Shown: positions 1-12,700 of the stretch, in pieces
How the letters are laid out: the number at the start of each line of letters is the position of its first letter
Numbering within the stretch: position 1 is the stretch's first letter
DNA from: Rhizophagus clarus
Lineage: Eukaryota; Glomeromycota; Glomeromycetes; Glomerales; Glomeraceae
Direction of reading: 5' to 3'
Length of the DNA: 64,000 nucleotides
Assembly (NCBI GenBank): GCA_015698045.1
Contig: BLAL01000257.1
Coordinates: 434,001-498,000 of the forward strand
Notes under the pieces: generated by a model
Told to the model about the DNA's origin: nothing
Seen by the model: the letters and a program-made list of their open reading frames with translations, nothing else
The model's database searches: none
Program-made: the position numbers and the translations under genes

Positions 1-334
1 TGTAAAAAAATGCAAAAAGCACAAAACTGACATTCAAAATCTTTTCTGTCGTACTAATTAAAATTGCAGAGCAGGCAAAAATACTATATATCTATGATAT
101 AAAAATTCTGGGTTAAGGAATAATGATGATCATCTATCCATTGATCATCTTTTGTAACAAAATTTTACAAAAATACATTTCTGGACAATTTCAGGACAAA
201 TTCCTAATATCCTGGAAATGCAGTGTTTTCGGAACAGTTTCCAGACACACAGTGTCCAGAATTTCCAGACAATTATTTAGACAATTTTTCTGGACATTTT
301 CTGGACATTATCCAGACACATATTTTTTATAGGG
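1..334. mobile_element. 3' end of CCCTAT-terminal TIR element (copy 1, cut by window edge)
   Basis: This stretch matches 21122-21454 almost base for base and ends in the same TATTTTTTATAGGG terminus, so it is the right part of a second copy of the element at 20806-21454. The left part lies outside the window. It carries the same iterated TCCGGACA-like motifs, but many CCGG sites read CCAG or CTGG here. Short open frames in it look accidental. Confidence 0.8.
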
Positions 335-365
335 ATATCAAACTTTGGCATTTTCAGATTTACAA

Positions 366-690
366 TAATTCACATCAACAGCTCAAATCTGTTGAAACTA
401 TAATAATTGATAAAATATCAATGGTTTTATTTATTTTATTTAATTATATTTTTTAAATGTTTTCCTATATATATCATAATACCCAACCATTTGAAGGAAT
501 CAATGTCATAGTTCTTGATGATCTTGTACAGCTTCCACCTGTTGAAAATTCTCAAGTGTATAAATCATCTGTATAGAAAGTATTTTATCCACTATTTTTA
601 CGTGAACCTCAAAGGCAAAATCAGGATCAAAATTATTACAAACTTCTTCAAAATATTAGATTGGGAAATATAGATGATTTTACCTGAAAC
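366..690 (+). pseudogene. Pif1-like helicase relic
   Basis: Conceptual translation gives ETIIIDKISMV (the Walker B region, normally IIIDEISM), then after a frame change FEGINVIVLDDLVQLPPV and LFLREPQRQ, the order found in Pif1-family helicases that are abundant in these fungi. A TAG replaces the tryptophan expected in the VWK segment and TGA replaces another codon near 690. The N-terminal Walker A region is missing, so this is a dead fragment. It abuts the TIR element end at 334. It may come from a Helitron or from a dispersed helicase family; the fragment cannot tell which. Confidence 0.7.
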
Positions 691-1814
691 ATTTTGCAAA
701 ATAAACTTATTTAAACAATTCATATGTATTCAAACAATTAATGTATCATCAAATCATAATTTAGAAAATTTACTAAATACAACAGGATCCCAAGCAATAT
801 ATGTATAAGTAACTGAATTATTTGCTTAGAATATACTATTTTAACCACAGTTAGAGATTAAATTTGCTTAGAATTGATGATATTTATTACCAATGTCATA
901 TTTTTTCATTTGCTTATTTTTTTGCAGAATTTTTGATAAGTTGTATATTATGATTGATTATTTGTTGAATAAATTTGGTAATATATAATATATTCTATGT
1001 AATAAAAAATTTTATCATCGTACATTTATACCAATTAAATATTGTAATATTTTATCATATTTTGGAAACAAAAAAAAAACTCTCCCACTAATTTCACAAA
1101 AAATACACCGTGAAAAAAAAACAGGGAAAATGACCTTTATTAATAAAGTAATAAAAGAATTATGTTATCCAACCAAAAACAATAGAAAATAACAAAATAC
1201 TGATATAAATAATGTAATAAAAATTGATTTTGAAAGTATTTTTTAAATAGAAACAATACCTACTCCTTTTATTTATTTTTAAGCCACTTTAATTTAAAAC
1301 ATACACTAGGTAAAAAATTTTTTAAATATTTCTTTATTTATTAACTACTGTATTTCTAACTTTTTTTAGAGTCTTTAGATCTAAATAGTATTTAAATATT
1401 AATGTAAGTATCTTTAAAGAAACACTAACTAACTTTCCCAAGTCCATTACCTAAGAACAAAAGATCTAAAAAAAAAATTAGTTAATAAGCAAAAAAATAA
1501 TTAGAAACAAAAGAAATAGTTAAAAGGCAATAATTGTTTATTTTATATTATTATTTCTATCTGGTGGAAGTTGGTATATACCTTAGGAATCTTTAGGAAT
1601 CAATTTTAGGAATCAATTTTAGAAATTGGGTCTTAGAAATTAGTTTATAAGTTACAATAAAAATCAAAAAATAAATAATAAAAAAACCATCAATAATGTT
1701 ATACAATAGTGGCTTAGCATTGCATAGATCAAGTGATATTTATAGTATTTATAGCATAAACATAATTTATTTTTATTTTCATAAAATCAATTTTTATTTA
1801 TTATAAAATTAATC
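691..1814. other. AT-rich stretch, no gene seen
   Basis: Both strands are dense in stops. Weak continuation of the helicase relic is possible up to about 800. Nothing else is recognisable. Confidence 0.6.
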
Positions 1815-2445
1815 ACCGATCACAGTAATTTGAAAATGGTGATAACATTACCCAAACAAAACATTGTCTTACTTTACCCTATAGATCTCAAACCACTGGA
1901 ATAGTTGAAAAATTTAATTGCACTATTGGTAATTGTATTACAAAATTAGTACAAGATAATGATAAAGAATAGAACCAATATATAGATATAGTTTAATGTG
2001 CATATCATACAAAAAAGCATAAAACTACAGAAAAAACCCTTTTTTATTTAACTTATGGAAGAGAAGCAACACTATTCATAGATCTTAAATTACCATCAAG
2101 ATTATTAATAAATGAACTTAATTCTTTATTAAACCAATTATATCATCTTATTGTAGAATTAGAAGATAAGTGAAGTAATGTAATATCTAAAATAAAAAGA
2201 AACAGCCAAAGTAAAAATAGCAGTATAATCAACAAGGTATTTCTGAAAAACTTAAATAGAAGATTAAATCTTAGTTGAACAAATATGGTTGAAAAATAAT
2301 TTCTTAGTAAAATTGGAAAATAAATGAATAGGACCTTATTATATTCATGATGTATTAAAATATAATGTATATAAATTTAAAACATTAGAAGGAAAATTAG
2401 TTAGAAATTTAGTTCATGGAAATAGACTTAACAACAATTGGTCCA
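1815..2445 (+). pseudogene. Ty3/Gypsy-type integrase relic
   Basis: Translation with frame changes gives FENGDNI, LPYRSQTTGIVEKFN, AYHTKKHKTTEKTLFYL and YGREATLFIDL, the second half of a retrotransposon integrase core. It is followed by GPYYIHDVL and a VHGNRL ending typical of the integrase C-terminal domain. Tryptophan positions are stops (TAG or TGA) and at least two frameshifts are present. No reverse transcriptase, protease or LTR was found beside it. It is a solo, long-dead pol fragment. Confidence 0.75.
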
Positions 2446-2488
2446 ATTAGTTTCTTAAAATACTGTTTATTAATTAAAGAAGAACATG

Positions 2489-3838
2489 TTAAGCTTTATT
2501 ACAATGGACTGGACAACTAAAATTACAGAAAGGTTGATAATTGGAAAGAGGAGTAGTTACAGGGGAAATTTGTTGAGATAAGGAGGAAAGGGATGCTAAA
2601 GGAGATTGAGGAGGATGAAAAGGAGTTAATAGTTGAGGAAATTCTACAGGAAATTGATGATGAGAAGTTGGTGATAAAGGAGCTTGTTCAGAAGCAGGAG
2701 AAGAATGATAAGAAGATAGAGTGGAAGAAATAGTAGGAGATTTAGGAATTTGATTAGAAGTAGTATTTTTTTTTGTGATAGCGATGATGAGGAGGAGCAG
2801 AAATATAAGTATCATTTGATGGAGGATGATTACAGTGACTTTGTCTTAGAGGAGGATCAGCAGGAGCAGTAGCAGGAGCAGCAGCAGGAATTGGAGCAGG
2901 CACAGGTTGAGAAGACGGTGAAAAATTTGGAGGTGAAACAGACTCAAAGTCAAGTTGATTTGGTTGTATAGTAGAAGAAGTAAAAGATGATTCCAACTCA
3001 GCTATTTGTGCAACAAGTTTTTATAATCGATTCAGCAAAATATTTCATTCTTCTTTAATTCGAGCTAAACAACATCAAATATCAATTACTACCTCTCTTA
3101 GGTGGACAAGAAAATATGTTTTGTGTATATTTCCATAAATGATCTCATGTTTTATCATTAGCATTATATCTAATATATAATTTTTTATCTACTTTAAACA
3201 CTTGTTTTTCAAAACAGATATCATATATTGGTAATTGCTTGGTAAAATTTTTGTATCTAAATGTTATGTTATTATCATTATCTTTATTAGTTTAGTTTTT
3301 ATTATAGGTATATCAGTCGTTCAATAATTTCATGGTACTTTTCCAATTAATCAAGTTGTAATTATCATTATCAATTATATCTTTAATTAAGCTTATATTA
3401 TAAAATTCCACTCTGCATCCTGCATTATTTAATTTTTTTGCTATCATTCTAAATTTCCCTTTGACTAACATGATATTTATCTAATGTAATATATAGTTGT
3501 TGATTATGAGGCTTTCTTTGATTATTTTTATTACTCCGAATTTTCTTGCACATTAATTATTTCTTGTTTTGTTAGTTTAATATTTTCAATATGTCAATGT
3601 TTGCTAAGTTGTATTTAGATTCATTCTCTCATATTTAAAGTTCATTGCTTATTTCTATCAACTCATTAAATAGTTAAGGTAGATGTATTCTGAATTACTG
3701 TATCTAGTTATTTTCTTTTACTTAATGTTACCCATTTATTTAATATCATTCAGATGGTGTTTTCTATGTTAAAAATTTCTTCACAATTTTATGGAAGTAG
3801 ATTAGCTACTATAATTAATAAAATCCAATATGTTTTTA

Positions 3839-3869
<31 letters not shown>

Positions 3870-6760
3870 ATTTTTTTATTTTTTTTGACAAGTTAACGCA
3901 AAATACAAAGAGATTATATTAAATACCCCATAAGGAGTGAGTCTGTAGTAAAGTTTTGACTATAGAACCATAACCAACTACAGAACCAAATAAGTTAAAC
4001 TATGTTACTAGCTTTTGATAAATCAAGTAGACCCTGCTGGATTACCAATCCCAATTTTCAATTAAAATCCAATATGTTTTGTTTAATTTATCATAATTTT
4101 CAATCTTTCTTTATATAGTTCATTTTATACTATTTTTGTTTATGGGTAAATTTCTATACTTATTAAACTTTTATAAATACTTGCATTATCTGAGCTTTTT
4201 TTAATTATGGCCATACATTTAACTTTAAATTTTTTTCTAGAGTAATACTTTGATGACTATTATCAATAATTTTTTGATTTCATGATTTTTTCGTTATCTT
4301 CAATTACAAAATCTAAAAGATTTAATTTATTTTTAATGAAGAATATAATTCTTCTTCTACTTCAAGTCTTCTTTTTTACTTTTATTTTAAATAAGGTCTT
4401 TCTTTATTATAATATTATTCGTTATTTTAAGCAGTTTAAAAAATTTTCATTTGTTGCTCTCTTCACTCTATTGTGAAACCATTCTATGTTTATAATTCTT
4501 AATTTTGTTAATAAGTTCATATCTTTCTGTTTTTTTTTTACTTATGTCTAAATTACATCTTTTACAAAATACTAACCATAGGGAATTATTAATGTTATCA
4601 ATTTTTTACTCTGTTACGTGATGAAAAATCACTTTGCTTTGAACTTGCTTTATTTACCACATCATAATATGTGCTTAAATCATTCCAGCTTGATAATTTC
4701 TTTTTGTATTTTTTAATTGAAGTTTGTGATTCTATTATTTCAATTTGCTCATATATATTATTGTTTAGTTTGCACATAATATTAGGTATCAGTTGATGAA
4801 TAATTAAGTTAAAGTCATATTTTATCTCTTAGTTATTGCAGTTCTTTTTCTTTTCTAATTAAATTATTCTATTCTAAGAAATGTGGCCATTTCAATAAGC
4901 ATCTTTTATCTATACTTATTATTTGTTTTAAAAATAAAATCTGTTAAGATTTTAATTGATTAATGTAATTATTATAGTTTTCCCTTAATGTATTTCGTAA
5001 TTTTACATTGTCTTCTTGAATTCTATAATCAAAGTTTAATATAGATCTTACTATGTAATTATAAATAGTTAAGTTATTTTCTTTTAAAATTATTAAAGCA
5101 TCAGCTAAATAACATTTTTTTACCAAATTTTAGCACTTCTGAGTTCTCACCTATGCATTTTTCAGACCAGTATTCATATTGTAGATTGAACAAGAATATT
5201 TTTGTAAGTGTCTACAATTTCTTGTTTTCATTTGATACATACATAATTATTTTTGATAAATGTTCTAATTGTAACGCGTAAATATTTTTAATATTAATAA
5301 GATGGAATTAGATGTTGTTAACGTCATCTTTAGATTATGTTTTATTATTAATTTGTTGATTGGTGTCATAATTTTTTTGCATTCTTTTCTTTTAAGTACT
5401 ACTCCCATCAGCTGATATTCAAGTACTGGTATTATAACCATATTCCAGGGTACTTGTAACTGTTTGTATATTAGTTTATGGTATTTATGTTACAAATAAA
5501 TTGGTTAACTATACTTTCAATTTTTTGTATGTAGATCTTCTGATTATCATTCACCATTTCCTCCTAATTTAGGATGCATGATAATAGCCATCTCTACTAT
5601 GACCTAATCATGTAAAAAAGATATATTAATAATTTTATAAAACTACTACTTATTATGTAAATACAATAATATTTACCATTAATTTTTATTCGTCTATTGT
5701 AAACTTCCCTCCAAAAAGGACATCATTTTGCATGAAGTATAGTATGCCCAAAAATCTATTTCCCTCTGGCAAGATTTATTTGCCATTAATTACTACATTT
5801 TTATTTTTAGCATGTTAATTTTATGATTTTGTATTTTTCGTGATTTGCTTGAATATCATTAACTTTATAAAAGCTATTGCTTGTTTTTATCCAAATAAGA
5901 TAAAATTTACTAAATTTCCATCATTATCAGGTAAAATTACTTTTTTCCCTTAGAATTTAGAATTTAGAAATAAATAAGATATTTTTTGACATATTTAAAA
6001 ATGTTGTAAAAAAAGTATAATAATATTTTGTAAACAAATTTTTAAATAAAACATGGAAAAATGTAGTCATTTTGATATATGTTTTGTAAATTATATAATA
6101 CTACAACCTAATAAAATGAATTTGATATATAATTATTAAAAAATTAAATAATATGTTTTGATTGATATTAAATAATTTCATATGATTATATAATTGGATT
6201 TTAAAAATATTATTCCCATATTCTGAAAAGAAAGTTTCTTTTTACTTCAATAAGAATATTTTTACAAAAAATAATCATATGAAGATAATTTACAGTAGTT
6301 TTGGTAATTTTGATAATTTTAGCATTTTATCATATCTGATTGGTATTGATAAATGATTATAATTTTTTGATAGAAGATATTTTGAAAATTGTGCTATGTA
6401 AGCCTTTGTAACTGTATCAGATGTATGCTTGTTACCAAATCCAATAATTCCTAATAATATAATTTATATTTTTTTTCAAATCTTATTTAGTAGGCTAAAA
6501 CTAGTCAATAAAGTGATTCTGTATACAAATTTCTTTAGTTTTGTAACATAAAGATTGATCTTTAACTATTATAAAGTATCTTGAATTAATCAAAGTAAAC
6601 TGACTTCTTTTGTGATCTAATGCACGAACTATTTGTTCATTATATTTACTATACTTTTCTTTAATATATAAATTAGAGTCATTAATAAATTCTTCTTAAG
6701 TTTAGCTAGAGTCCTTATTACTATAAGAAAAGGTCTTTGTATTAAAATTATAATATGATG
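2489..6760 (-). pseudogene. Long decayed coding element, unidentified (possibly retroelement)
   Basis: Clear coding blocks in changing frames run on the minus strand. From 5' to 3' they include KHTSDTVTKAYIAQFSKYL (about 6400), LPEGNRFLGILYFMQND (about 5750), KCYLADALIILKENNLTIYN (5126 down), LIIHQLIPNIMCKLNNNIYE (about 4780), FTKQLPIYDICFEKQVFKV (about 3230), and a Pro/Ser-rich tail ending at 2489. Stops sit mainly where Trp or Gln codons are expected. A segment near 3100-3200 with spaced Cys, Trp and His-Leu-Trp resembles the end of some LINE-type proteins, but I cannot name the family. The whole would be well over 1,000 residues if repaired. Confidence 0.55.
3835..3895. repeat. TTTTTA simple repeat
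   Basis: A run of T(5-8)A units interrupts the decayed minus-strand element. Confidence 0.85.
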
Positions 6761-7339
6761 CAAATAAAATAAAGGAATATTTATATTGATTAAATTATTA
6801 TAATTTACTTATTATATATATATCAGGTTGTTTTATAATAATAGGTTGATCTAATAATGAGAAATACAGAAAAAATGATTATTAGATCCTAAAAAAATTT
6901 TTTTAAATTTCCCTCACTATTAAAAAAAAAAGTTATTTTTAGGGTTAAATTTTAACAGTAATTTTCCTATTTTAGTTTTTTGCATATTAAAAACTTCATC
7001 TTTCACTTGATTGATATTGATCACACTACAAGAAAATGTGTAGATTTATATAATAAACTGGGTAAATATTAATTATAAATAGTTCGAAAATTATTTTGCT
7101 GGTAAGGAATTCTGATTTGACTTTTTTAATTATATAATATTATTAAAAGTGTTAAAAGAATCAGTAATATAAAGTATCCTTTTCATCTTATTTATAATAA
7201 AGTAATCCCATAGTGTTATCCATAAATACAATAAAAAAGAAGTATATTTTATAAAGTTAGGTGTAAAAAAAGAAAAAATATATAAAAAGTCTGTGGCATC
7301 TTGTAATATATATATAAATGTTAACTCAATTATAAACCT

Positions 7340-7500
7340 TATGTTGTATATAAAATATAGAATTAATTACAACATCTGTCATAATTACTTGTGGGTGTAT
7401 ATTTGAAATGAATCCATATTATTTTTTCATGCCTTTAATGATTTCATTAATAATGCAAATTGGTTCAAATGTTGAATATAATATTTATTTTTTTTTTGGT
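7340..7500 (-). pseudogene. Possible MULE transposase fragment
   Basis: One frame reads NIHPQVIMTDVVINSI, which resembles the P-x-V-I-x-T-D motif around a catalytic Asp of MULE-type transposases. An upstream piece in another frame reads CIINEIIKGM. The surroundings are too decayed to confirm the assignment. It could be chance or part of another element. Confidence 0.3.
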
Positions 7501-7946
7501 GTTGAATTACACATGATCATTATTAGATAATAGATGGATTATAAAATAATTACACTTCAACCTGTATGCTATACTTCCAATCGAAGGTCAGTCATCCAAA
7601 CAAACCAAGTTGAATTTAATAATATTTAACTTATTTAAATCAAGTTGCAAATTATTGAAATTTGTCGAAAATGACTAGTTTGCTGTAGGTAGTGGTATAT
7701 TAATAGCATAAAAACTTCCATTAAATTTAAATATATATAAATGGCTAAATTTTTATTTTAATTATTATTTCTATAATTGTGGAAGTATAGTATATTGGTT
7801 GCTTAACAGTTTTGTTATGAATTTCTCTTTAATCAAAATTATGTTCAAGTTTTCATTATTTAAAATGTAAAACTTCATATTACTTGGTTGTTTCTAGGTG
7901 CTTATTTGTTTATTCTAAGTGTCAAATAAAATTTAATGTGATACTT

Positions 7947-8480
7947 CTAAAGAATCATGGTTGAAAATATGTTTCTGTATATATTATCCCCCTGCTTGTT
8001 TCTTGTGATGCAATCTTGGATATTTCTTGCTGAATCATAAAAGTGGTCATGCAAAAAAAATGAGAAAATATCATTTTTCATAAATTTTACTGAACTTTTA
8101 TACAGCCACTTCTTATTTTTCAATTTATAGTATGACATGCTCTTTGATCGAGGTTAACCATAGCAACTTTAATGCCAGGACTAGGAGGCGCTCCAGGTAT
8201 AGGCGTGTTTATGTTTTGAAACGAAATTGATAGTGTAATGCTCAAATTTAGCAGTGGAATAATTACATTCAGCCTTGTTACAAGTTCAGCATTATTTTGA
8301 TTTTTACCATGTAAAAAAAAGTTGATTAGGCCATATATCCTTTATCCTACTATCAAGTAACTTATGTTTTGTAATTTTTCTTGAAGTTGTTTTAGGTGGA
8401 TGCTGTTCATATCATATTATCAGTATGGATAGGGTTGAATGAATTTAACAGCAATGATAATAATTATGTGATTGTTCTTA
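7947..8480 (-). pseudogene. Decayed coding stretch, possible BED-type zinc finger
   Basis: Readable minus-strand segments include LLDSRIKDIWPNQLFFTW, CNKAECNYSTAKFEHYTI, TPIPGAPPSPGIKVAMVN and, from 8138, a 63-residue open frame. The Cys/His spacing followed by an STAKFEH-like string recalls the BED zinc finger of hAT transposases. Stops and frame changes show it is dead. Identity is tentative. Confidence 0.35.
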
Positions 8481-8644
8481 ATGAGAACTATTTAAAATTT
8501 CTCTAAAGAAGGCAATAAAACAAAAGTTCCTCTTGATAAATTTGCGTTTATATATTAATATATTAGACATTAAAAAGTAATAATATTATCTGACTGTATT
8601 TATCATTAATTTTAAAGTATCACGACAACATCAAATATTCCTAC

Positions 8645-8839
8645 TTATATTGTATATTTGTAATCTCTATAGACATCATTTTCGTGTTTGTTGCAACAGT
8701 TTTTGTATATTTTTTCATTGTCGTTGGTTCTTTTTTTCTTTTCACACTCCACGCAAACGCAGCTTTCACAGAAATCATAAGAATTAATATTTTTTAAAAT
8801 ATAGCAACCTGAACAGGTGTCATAGACATTAAACTGCAT
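8645..8839 (-). CDS. Small Cys-rich open frame, unknown
   Basis: This 64-residue frame has ten cysteines, including CSGC, CESCVCVEC and NCCNKH. That is more than expected by chance in AT-rich DNA, so it may be a metal-binding piece of a gene or relic. No signal peptide or partner exon is evident. It could be another fragment of the decayed material around it. Confidence 0.25.
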   Translation of the reverse strand: MQFNVYDTCSGCYILKNINSYDFCESCVCVECEKKKRTNDNEKIYKNCCNKHENDVYRDYKYTI

Positions 8840-9076
8840 GTTATCAGAAGGAGGAAGAGGTGATTTTCTGCTCCTTTAACTAGAATGCATGTTGCTATTG
8901 CCTTTTATAAATTCTTTTTCTATATTTTAAGCCGTTGTTTATAGTTTAACATGCAATTTACTTGTATATATCATATTATATTTTATTATATGAGTTTTGT
9001 TTGTTGGATTAGTGATAAATTACTGATCAACTTTGGTAATCAGCGTATTATTTAATAAAGATATTAGTATTCTATT

Positions 9077-9791
9077 CTAAGCAAATCTTTCGAATTCTTC
9101 TACTAATGATTTGCCATCCAAATTAACAACAAGAGAAACAATCTTCTCCATAACTTCTTTAAAATTATTAACTTCATCAAAAGAACTTTCATCTAGCTTC
9201 AATTGCATTTGAGCGTATTGATAATAAGTAACATTACCAATAGCATGAGAATTACGTTGATCTAAGGCCTATCCTGTGTGTTGTTTAATCATAATATGTT
9301 CCAAGTATTATGAATTTACACCATTACCGATTCTCTATCTATCGCATTTTTAATTGTTCCTTATCATAATCTTTTTTATCATAACTAAGTAATTCAAAAG
9401 TTGTCCCCAAGATACGTCTATGTTCCAACAATATTTTTTCTACCGTTCTTTTATTTGAGTGAAAATAGCTAGCATTGTTGAAGGTTCAGAGAATCTTTTA
9501 AGAGAACAGCTTATGTCCTCTAAATTATCTTGCACAGCTCTTATTTTGTATGAGAGTTGTTTATCAGGAGAGTTTTCATATTTATTTCTGTTTTCTTGAA
9601 AGAGTATATTAAAATTGTAAATTTTTTCTGAAAAAATTTCATAACCAAACGAAAACAATTTGCTCTATCTTTTGATCCATAAATTTCATTGATATAAAAT
9701 CCTATTCCTTTAAGAAGATCAGGAATATGACTAGTTTCAAATACTTTTTTCGTTCTGAAGAAATCCAAGACTGTTTACTTTTAGTTGTCAT
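9077..9791 (-). pseudogene. Broken alpha-helical protein gene, unknown
   Basis: A start at 9791 (MTTKSKQS) is followed by coding text in shifting frames: HIPDLLKGIGFYINEIYG, then YEIFSEKIYNFNILF through LKRFSEPSTMLAIFTQ, then EKILLEHRRILGTTFELL, then VNNFKEVMEKIVSLVVNLDG, ending at TAG 9077-9079. At least three single-base frameshifts and an internal stop break it. A repaired protein would be about 240 residues, helical and soluble. I do not recognise the family. Codon use looks genic, so it was a gene or a member of a dispersed family. Confidence 0.55.
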
Positions 9792-9799
9792 TTTGATAG

Positions 9800-12700
9800 T
9801 GTGGGAAGTAACTTGGTCTGAATTACTGCCTTTTTATATCTTTTGAAACTTTGATTAACTGAAGTTAAGAACGTGTGTTTTGTGTTTTATTTCTAAAAAA
9901 GTATAAAACGATTAAATGAAGATGTGGTGTGATTACATAATGTTCAGTGTAATTTTCATTATAGAGTTTCACAGAACCTTTTATCAAAAAGGAAATCGGT
10001 ATGTATGTAAATATATTAAAATTAATAATAATTAAAGGTATTCTTGATTAATATTTATTGATCTGTCTATACTTTTATTACTGCTAAATTTGTTTAACAT
10101 ATCTTTAACTGTATTAAATTAAATATATTGCCATCACTTATTTAGTAATTTTATGCAATTTGATATAGTTAGATACTTGATAGGTTTATATCCTGTATAC
10201 AATTTTGTTTTTATTATTTTAAATTTATTAATGGCGAATTATCTTATTACTTTTTGATCTTAATTATATTTTTAAAAAATTATTAAATTTTAAAAAAATT
10301 AATCTTTTTTTTTTTTTCAAAAAAAAAAAATCTATTAATTAAGTGTATGTACTGTACATATATAATATCTACTTAATAATTTTGTTTAAGAATTTCGAAC
10401 AAGAACAAAAAGGAAGTAAAAAAAAAATAATATGAACGGATTTAATAAAATTTCAATATTATTTATATTTAAATATTTTTTGTGATATAAAAGCTCATCG
10501 GATTAATTGTTCCAGTTATAAATTATAATAGATACACAAAAATTTAGCCACATATAACAAAAAGCCAGAAATACTATACAAAAAGCCAAAAAGCCTCAAC
10601 TTCACAGCCAAAATACAAAATATAAAAGTTGATAATACCGTATGAAGAACCAATCAAAAATGTAACACAGTTACACAAAAGAAAGTCAAATCAAATTACC
10701 GATAGCCAAAACATGATTATAAATTTATTTATTGCGGCTATGCTTGTGCAATAACAGAATTATTAGTTTATTCATAAATTAGATTTGATTTTAATAAAGA
10801 CATTATAGTTAAAATAACCAATGATAAAATTTGTTATTCGTGCTAAAAATTACATCATAATTTATTATTATTGTTTAAATTATTTTGACCAGCTGACAGG
10901 AATGTACATGACTTCGGTCACTGATTTTCATAAAATTTATATAATAAAGACAATTATATATAATTAATAATAAAAGAAGGTAAATTTTTTTTTATTTAAA
11001 TTAAAAATATCAATTATTATACCTAATTCATTGTATGTTTTTTGGTGTTGATCTTTTGATTTTTCTAGAACCATAACGTCAATTTCAATTTTTTCAATGA
11101 TTGAAATTTTGATGAACCTTTTTAACTATGAATATCCTATTTTGTTTATTACATGAGTCTTCTAACTATTATTTAGCCTTTTTTGTTTATTACATGATTT
11201 TTCCAACAATTCTTGGAATCCCGCCCTATATTTATCTATTTACTCTATCACTATCAATAATAATCATTTTCATGTTCAATAATAGAATTTAAAATTAACG
11301 GATTAATCCTATTTTGTTGCACCCGCAATGTAAATAACATCTTTGATAGATGAATTATATAATGATCAATTTTAAAGTTATAGTTTTCTTTCGTCTTAGA
11401 AAAAGATGGAACATGAAACAAAGTCAAAAAAAAATAAAAGTTTAATCAATATTTATTCCTTTATAATATTATTTACAAAATTAAAAGTTATATACAGCTT
11501 TAGTAATACTTATATAGTTATCTATCTAGGCTTAAGTTGTTTTTATTTTTTGAGCAATCTTTTTTCAAATTTATTTCATCATCATCACTTTTAAAGAATG
11601 CATAAAAGCATTATCCTTTATAAGTTTTTTTTATTAATTTTATATTATGACGTGTTAAAGTAAGGGACAAAAGGAGTAAATAGGAAAAGAGAAACAATTT
11701 AAAAAAGCTTGAACAGTATTCAAAGTCATGTAACTTGCAAAATCTAATACAATTACAGGTGACACTATGTAAATGGAAGGTACAAGCAACAGCCACTTAA
11801 ATTCATATATAATAAAAATTTAAATGATTTTTATTTATAAATATTGCAATATAAATATTTACATTTGAATCTAATTTAGAATATGTAGTGGAAAATTTAA
11901 TAATGATAAAACAAACCATATATATATTTTCTATATATCATATTTAATAAAAAAAGAAAATATTTAGTATCGTTGTTACGTTATATAAAGGTTATAATTT
12001 CAAAAAAAAAAAAAATAATATAAAACATAAGCGTTATTTTATATAAATTTTCAACTTTTTTTTCTATTCATACAATCAAATTCTTGACATTTTGCTGCCT
12101 CATAGTCCATGCAAGTTCTAAGCGACCTTGTTTTTCCAAACCATCTCCCTAATGCAACTAATACATTTCATTTTCTAAAAAATTACAGAAAAATTGTTTA
12201 AAGTATCATGAAGACGGCAATTACTCGTGATAACTCTATCTATTAACTGACTCTAGCAGTATATTATTTAATCTGGTAAGGAAAAAATTTGAAAAAAAAT
12301 GCCAGATTTAAGTAATGTGATGCTTAGCAGAATGCAATTCAATTTTAGATTGAAGTATGAATTTTATTCCTATGATATTTGATCAAATTATTATAAATCC
12401 ATACGGAAATTTCTTTAGCAGCTTTGCAAAGAAAATATCAAATGCTTTTATCACATCCTTATAAATACTAAATAACCACCTTTTAAAAACTAAACAACCA
12501 TGCCAACTTAAAAATATAGCCCGATGACCAAGAGGATAAACTGTTTTTATGTATGAGTACAACAATTGTATATAGTTATTGTAAATATATGTGCTTTTGT
12601 ATAGTTTATCAAACTATGAATATATATAAGAACTAATCTTTACTTTCTAATATATTTAAAGGATTTTACTAGCTTTATATTTGATTATAGAAATTAATGT

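Noticed and set aside
2560-2990. Plus-strand Glu/Lys/Gln-rich reading as a continuation of the integrase relic
   Set aside because: The frame differs from the integrase, and the minus-strand Pro/Ser-rich frame is longer, open, and continuous with the decayed minus-strand element.
12383-12565. Minus-strand 60-residue frame
   Set aside because: No family resemblance, no splice context, and AT-rich hydrophobic text typical of chance frames.
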